Positions 59,861-64,000 of a stretch of 64,000 nt of DNA are shown in pieces (positions within the stretch are counted from its first letter, which is position 1; every line of letters begins with the position of its first letter). The position numbers and the translations under genes are program-made. The notes under the pieces were generated by a model. It saw only the letters and a program-made list of their open reading frames with translations. It ran no database searches and was not told where the DNA came from. This stretch comes from Conchocele bisecta (Eukaryota > Mollusca > Bivalvia > Lucinida > Thyasiridae), in the NCBI GenBank assembly GCA_029237695.1, contig CM055266.1:109943370-110007369 (forward strand), written 5' to 3'.

Positions 59861-60098
59861 CAGTGGCTGTAACTTGACATGTTGTGTTTATGGGGTTTAT
59901 GACCAGTGTAGTGCTGTGGATCAAATAGCACACTGCTGTAGCCTGATAACGATATGTATTGCTTGTTAGAAGAATGGGGGTGTTTCATTGAATGTAAGGG
60001 CGAATATTGTAGCTCCTGATCAGACTGCGCGGATGCACAGGCTGATCTGGATCTACACTGGTCGCAAAACGCAGAATCCCCGTTTCGCCAGTCACATA
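59861..60098. repeat. Foldback repeat family F
   Basis: Central AGCTCCTGATCAGACTGCGC with inverse; begins directly after the nested C/B copy. Confidence 0.68.
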
Positions 60099-60109
60099 CA
60101 CGTACATGT

Positions 60110-60870
60110 ATAGTGCGACAGGATCGAGATTGCTGCTGGCGGGTTACCAAGATGAACGAATGTATGAACGTTGTGGGATCTACTTGTACATGATCTGCAG
60201 CCAGTCTGTACCGGTTCTGAATGAATTAAACAATATGTTCACTTACTCTTAAGAAAGAAAAAATCCGATTTCGGCATGTCCCTCAATATTGTTTACATTT
60301 TTCGGCCACGAAAACTCTGTTTACATCACGTGACCAACAGGTTCAGTGTTTTCTTGTAAATGCAACAAATATGCTGAAAAATGGTGTTAAACACACCCCA
60401 AAATGTTCCTCAAGTGAAACCGGGTAGCAAGACTGGCAAGCATACTGTGTCTGGGACCTCAAAATGCCCGCAATAATTTTTATACTGGACTACTTTTGCA
60501 TACCGATTTCGCGCCATATAGTATTCTCTAACATGGATATGATGTGTTAGACGAATTAGCTTGTACCCAAATGACTTGTCCTCAAGTTTGTTTCATATTA
60601 ATTGTATTGTAGTTAGGGTTACCAATTAATGGGGTGGTTCTCCTGAAGATCAGTACGTCCATGGGTCTGTCCGTCGTCATTTACGTCAAAACATTTGTCC
60701 ATCATATCACACCGTCACCAATATTGCTTTAAAATTCGGACACATGATACATGTGGACTCATGCGAGCTTCAACATGACCCAGAACGTTTTCACATTCAC
60801 ATAGTCGACGAAATCACCTAGCTTGTTATTTTCATCATGAATATAGTAGTATAGAATGTTTCTTCGTCAT
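60110..60870. other. Intron of the secreted-precursor gene, part without recognisable features
   Basis: Unique-looking sequence with no convincing exon on the minus strand: no acceptor-open frame-donor combination compatible with a phase 0 insertion stood out. Confidence 0.4.
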
Positions 60871-60876
60871 GGCATA

Positions 60877-60975
60877 CAGTGGGGTCAGCGTGTACGTGCA
60901 CACACGAACGAACACGACAGGTTGATTCCAACCTGTCGAGTTCGTTCGGTGTGCACCTACACGCTGACCCCACTA
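60877..60975. repeat. Family D palindrome
   Basis: Same palindrome with several substitutions, TA flanks; in the intron of the secreted-precursor gene. Confidence 0.86.
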
Positions 60976-61064
60976 TAGCTTTATTCGCTTCGATAATTAA
61001 AACATTGAAATTAATAATTTACCTTTTTCACACTTGATACATGCTAAATGGCGACACGAACCAT

Positions 61065-61419
61065 TATAGGAATGAATGGCCTTTTTGTGTAATGTTTCGG
61101 GGTATAAACTTGGAAAAGTCGTGGGAATACTGGACGAAGGCCGGAAGGCCTCGTCCAGTATTCCCGCGACTTTTCCAAGTTTATATCCCCGATATATTCA
61201 ACAAAAAGGCCATTCATTCCTTATAATTCCAGCATTTGAAATAAATTCATCAAGAAAATGTGTTTATTTTCCGTTTTCATAATAATTATTTTAACTGCGC
61301 CTCACGGTTACGGAAAGTAGTTCGGCATGGGAGTTTACTGGGATATAAATTTTGGACAAAGACTTGCTACGGGCCAATCAAATGTTAGGGAATTCTGTAA
61401 ATATTTTTGTGCTGGAATT
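61065..61419. repeat. Foldback MITE family B
   Basis: TATAGGAATGAATGGCC ... GTGCTGGAATT with AT on both flanks; hairpin centre AAGGCCGGAAGGCC. Confidence 0.85.
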
Positions 61420-61574
61420 ATCAAACCATGAACATGGCTTTGGGTGCTTTTGCCGTCACAATATTGCTGAAGTAGAGTTTGTAGATTTCATTAAGGAGTT
61501 ATCCTCCAACAGAGATTGATAGTCCCGAGATGCGTTTCACCCAAACGTTCATTGACGTCCTGTCGTTGCATTAT

Positions 61575-62068
61575 TACGGAACTCCGCAGGTAACGTATAC
61601 TTATTTTGTTTTATTAATTCGTTCCCACGAAATAACAATTCGTCCTCTAAATTTACATTTCGTTCCCACGAAAGTACAATTCGTTCCCTCAATTTAACAA
61701 TTCGTTCCCACGAAGTAACAATTCGTTCCTACGAATTAACAATTCGTTCCCACGAATTAATAATTCGTTCCCACGAATTAACAATTCATTGCCGCTAAAT
61801 ATCAATTCGTTCCCACGGCAACGAATTGTTAATTCGCGGGAAAGAATTGTTATATCGTGGGAACGAATTGTTAATTCGAGGCAACGAATTGCTAAATTTA
61901 GGGAACGAATTGTCATTTCGTGGGAACGAATTGTTAATTTGAGGGAACGAATTGTTATATCGTGGGAACGAATTGTTAATTCGAGGGAACGAATTGTTAA
62001 ATTTAGGGAACGAATTGTTATTTGGTGGGTACGAATTAAAAAAAAGCGATGTCCCCTGCGGGGCTCCG
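61575..62068. repeat. Array J: 20-22-bp CGAATTGTTAATTCG units in opposed blocks
   Basis: Left block reads TAACAATTCGTTCCCACGAA, right block the inverse, between copies of GAACTCCGCAGG / CCTGCGGGGCTCCGTAC. Relatives: 50745-51040, and 52030-52760 split by SINE-like K. The open frames here are products of the repeat, not genes. Confidence 0.8.
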
Positions 62069-62877
62069 TACATTATAACTTAGATACCGTTGTTGATTAC
62101 GGTACGCCAATGTTAGTTTGTGATGTAAGAGGTAAGATGGCGAATTACGTCAGTAATATAATCAATTTACCACCAGTCTGAACAAAAAGAACAGGTCCGC
62201 GTTCATTCATAGAAAACATAGGAGACTTAGTAGAACAGTTTGTAACATAAAATAGGCTTGTGCACTAATGGTGCCCGCCCTAATGGTGTACACATTCATC
62301 AAATGCAGTGTGATAGGGTATCAACACATTTTTATATACCGCAACTATGTAACCAGTTTTGATTTTCATCATCAGACAGACAATGAAAATAGCCAATAAA
62401 ATGGCCGTCAAACGGACCCCGAGTGAAAATATATGACGTAATGAACAAACCACTTATTCACTAGACACCTACATGCATATTCATGGGTTGCACGGATATC
62501 CCATTTTCCTTGTCGACAAATATTATATATGGGGGCATACGTGTGTTACAAATGCTCACAATTATCTAGTGTCCAATTTATTGAAGCAATGCATGAAGTA
62601 ATATTAAAATTATATGATGGTGAAGAAACATGTACAAACTTTTTGACACAAAAATTGTCTTAGTGTTTCCGCAAAAATGTGAAGGTAAAAAAGGTCAAGG
62701 TCATGTTAGTGGCGGTATAAGTGTGTCCCAAATGCTCACATGTATCAAGTGTACAAATATTGAAACAATCCGTAAAGGAACATTAATGTTGTATTATGAT
62801 GAAGAAACTTGTACAATTTGTTTTACATTGTTGACGCGGACGACGACGATGGAAAAAGCGGCGACTATAGTCACGCC

Positions 62878-62965
62878 TTCTGCTAAAGCATCGATGGTCT
62901 AGTAATATAAGGTCGTAAGTGCTATGCTAAAGCATACGACCTTATGTTACTAGACCATCGATACA
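62878..62965. repeat. Palindrome at 62.9 kb
   Basis: ATCGATGGTCTAGTAATATA with inverse; loop GTGCTATGC. It follows a duplicated ~200-bp AT-rich segment (62520-62830) and a GACGACGACG run. Confidence 0.65.
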
Positions 62966-63092
62966 GGCGCGACAAAATTCACATGGCGTATCTCATATGC
63001 TGCCAGTAGTAAACATCCACAGCATACAGCCGCGAATTAATTATACAGCAACAAGTAAACTCCAAACGGCTATATAACTGAGACTAGCATAC

Positions 63093-63167
63093 CTCATCGT
63101 TTCCCAGAACAGATGACACTATCACAAACACTCCACACGTGGCGAAAAGTGCACACCCCACCTCCAT
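63093..63167 (-). CDS. Secreted precursor, exon 1 (signal peptide)
   Basis: ATG at 63167-63165 in good context (A at -3, G at +4). Encodes MEVGCALFATCGVFVIVSSV then LGNDE: short acidic start, hydrophobic core, small residues V-L-G at -3 to -1 before a predicted cleavage near Gly22. Donor GTATGC follows Glu25, phase 0. Upstream of the ATG a 14-bp direct repeat GTAGCTACATTTCA occurs twice; its inner copy ends TTTCAG, so a 5'UTR splice acceptor there is conceivable. Confidence 0.72.
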
Positions 63168-63737
63168 TTTAGATGGTTGAAATGTAGCTACCTGAAATGT
63201 AGCTACCAGAATGTGAACGAATAGCACTGCACATCGACACTGCTTAGCTCTCAAGTTGTTGTTTACGGCAACGTACGAGAAAACTTACATGTAGCCTATA
63301 GCGACCAACTTAATAGCAGAGAATTGCAGAAAATTAGGACACACATTGATGGCTCTTGTTAACACTGATATCGGTTGGTTGCCATGTCTATATTTAATGT
63401 GGACATACGTGTCCATGTGTTTGACAACCTGGTTGGCACTGGTCTTCATGGTACTAGCGTGCACTAGTTGTTAACCACAGGGTTTGTTTTTCTATGGATT
63501 ACTCCGCCACGGACAGCTAGAATACAGCCAATCGATAACGCCGTTTGTGAAACTGGAGAGATGGAGATTGCGGCTCCCAGAATAAATAATCGTTGTCGTG
63601 GAATGAATAATTCCAATCAAGGGGGCACAACTAGAACGTGTACATTTCTAGAGGTAGGATACAGAAAATAGCGTAGACACATCCGCCTCCGTTAATCTTG
63701 CCAAGATGTCAACTTTTCTGAAAATCTACTGGCAATC

Positions 63738-63838
63738 TCTACTCGCAATCAAGCAGTTTGATTGGCTCAGCCTGAGCTGTAGCACAGCTCAGGCTGAGCC
63801 AATCAAGCTGCTTGAATTCAAGCAATATATTCAAGCAG
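63738..63838. repeat. Palindrome Y
   Basis: CAAGCAGTTTGATTGGCTCA with inverse; centre GCCTGAGCTGTAGCACAGCT. Half copies at 55088-55140 and about 8518-8565. Lies upstream of the secreted-precursor gene. Confidence 0.7.
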
Positions 63839-63842
63839 TTAT

Positions 63843-64000
63843 AATTCCAGCACAAAAATATTTACACAATTCCCTAACATTTGATTGGCCCGTAGCAAGT
63901 CTCTGTCCAAAATTTATATCCCAGTAAACTCCCATATGCCGAACTACTTTCCGTAACTGTGAGGCGCAGTTAGCATAATTCTTAAGAAAACGGAAAATAA
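63843..64000. repeat. Foldback MITE family B, cut by the window end
   Basis: Begins AATTCCAGCACAAAAATATT after AT; runs out of the window before the hairpin. Confidence 0.8.

Larger units (their letters stand above)
55564..63167 (-). other. Two-exon gene for a secreted, dibasic-rich precursor (prohormone-like), novel
   Basis: Exon 63167-63093 (25 codons) joins exon 55947-55564 (127 codons plus stop) in phase 0, giving a 152-residue precursor. The N-terminus is a typical signal peptide and the body is very basic with repeated Arg-X-Lys-Arg processing sites. I do not recognise the family. The 7.1 kb intron contains nested MITEs and no further exon that I could support, but an additional small exon cannot be excluded. 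The gene lies upstream of the SLC6 gene on the same strand, separated by about 13 kb. Function is unknown: peptide hormone, neuropeptide precursor and secreted cationic matrix protein are all possible. Confidence 0.72.

Noticed and set aside
61789..62181. 130-codon open frame rich in RERIVISWERIVN
   Set aside because: Pure product of the CGAATTGTT array J; both strands give similar repetitive frames and no start context or splice support exists.

Overview
The window looks like animal nuclear DNA, most likely from a marine bivalve mollusc. This is inferred from GT-AG introns, a 16-coding-exon SLC6-type transporter gene, a decayed non-LTR retrotransposon, and very dense palindromic MITE-like repeats and tandem-repeat elements of the style common in bivalve genomes. 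I cannot name the species. No prokaryotic or viral gene organisation is visible.

Two protein-coding genes can be supported, both on the minus strand. (1) From 42343 down to 9427 lies an essentially complete gene for a sodium-coupled solute carrier of the SLC6 (neurotransmitter:sodium symporter) family, glycine/neutral-amino-acid branch. I assembled 16 coding exons; all intron phases agree and there is no internal stop, giving a predicted 714-residue protein with the 12-helix SLC6 pattern. Several residues that normally form the chloride site and the substrate pocket are substituted. (2) From 63167 down to 55564 lies a two-exon gene for a predicted 152-residue secreted precursor. Exon 1 is a signal peptide; exon 2 is packed with Arg-X-Lys-Arg sites and near-identical 15-residue repeats, like a peptide prohormone. 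I do not recognise it as a known family.

Layout: 1-9426 is intergenic and repeat-rich (a 2.4 kb tandem-array element, several foldback MITEs, one SINE-like copy). 9427-42343 is the SLC6 gene. Its largest intron (21081-28863) holds a decayed LINE in antisense orientation (about 24930-27905) and a separate LINE ORF1 fragment (about 21711-22370). 42344-55563 is intergenic repeats. 55564-63167 is the secreted-precursor gene with its 7.1 kb intron. 63168-64000 is its upstream flank plus a truncated MITE.

Most non-coding sequence belongs to at least 20 repeat families. They are labelled A-Z in the feature list so that copies can be compared. Several copies are nested, giving relative insertion order and target-site information. 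Two transporter exons have their intron-exon junctions copied into tandem arrays.
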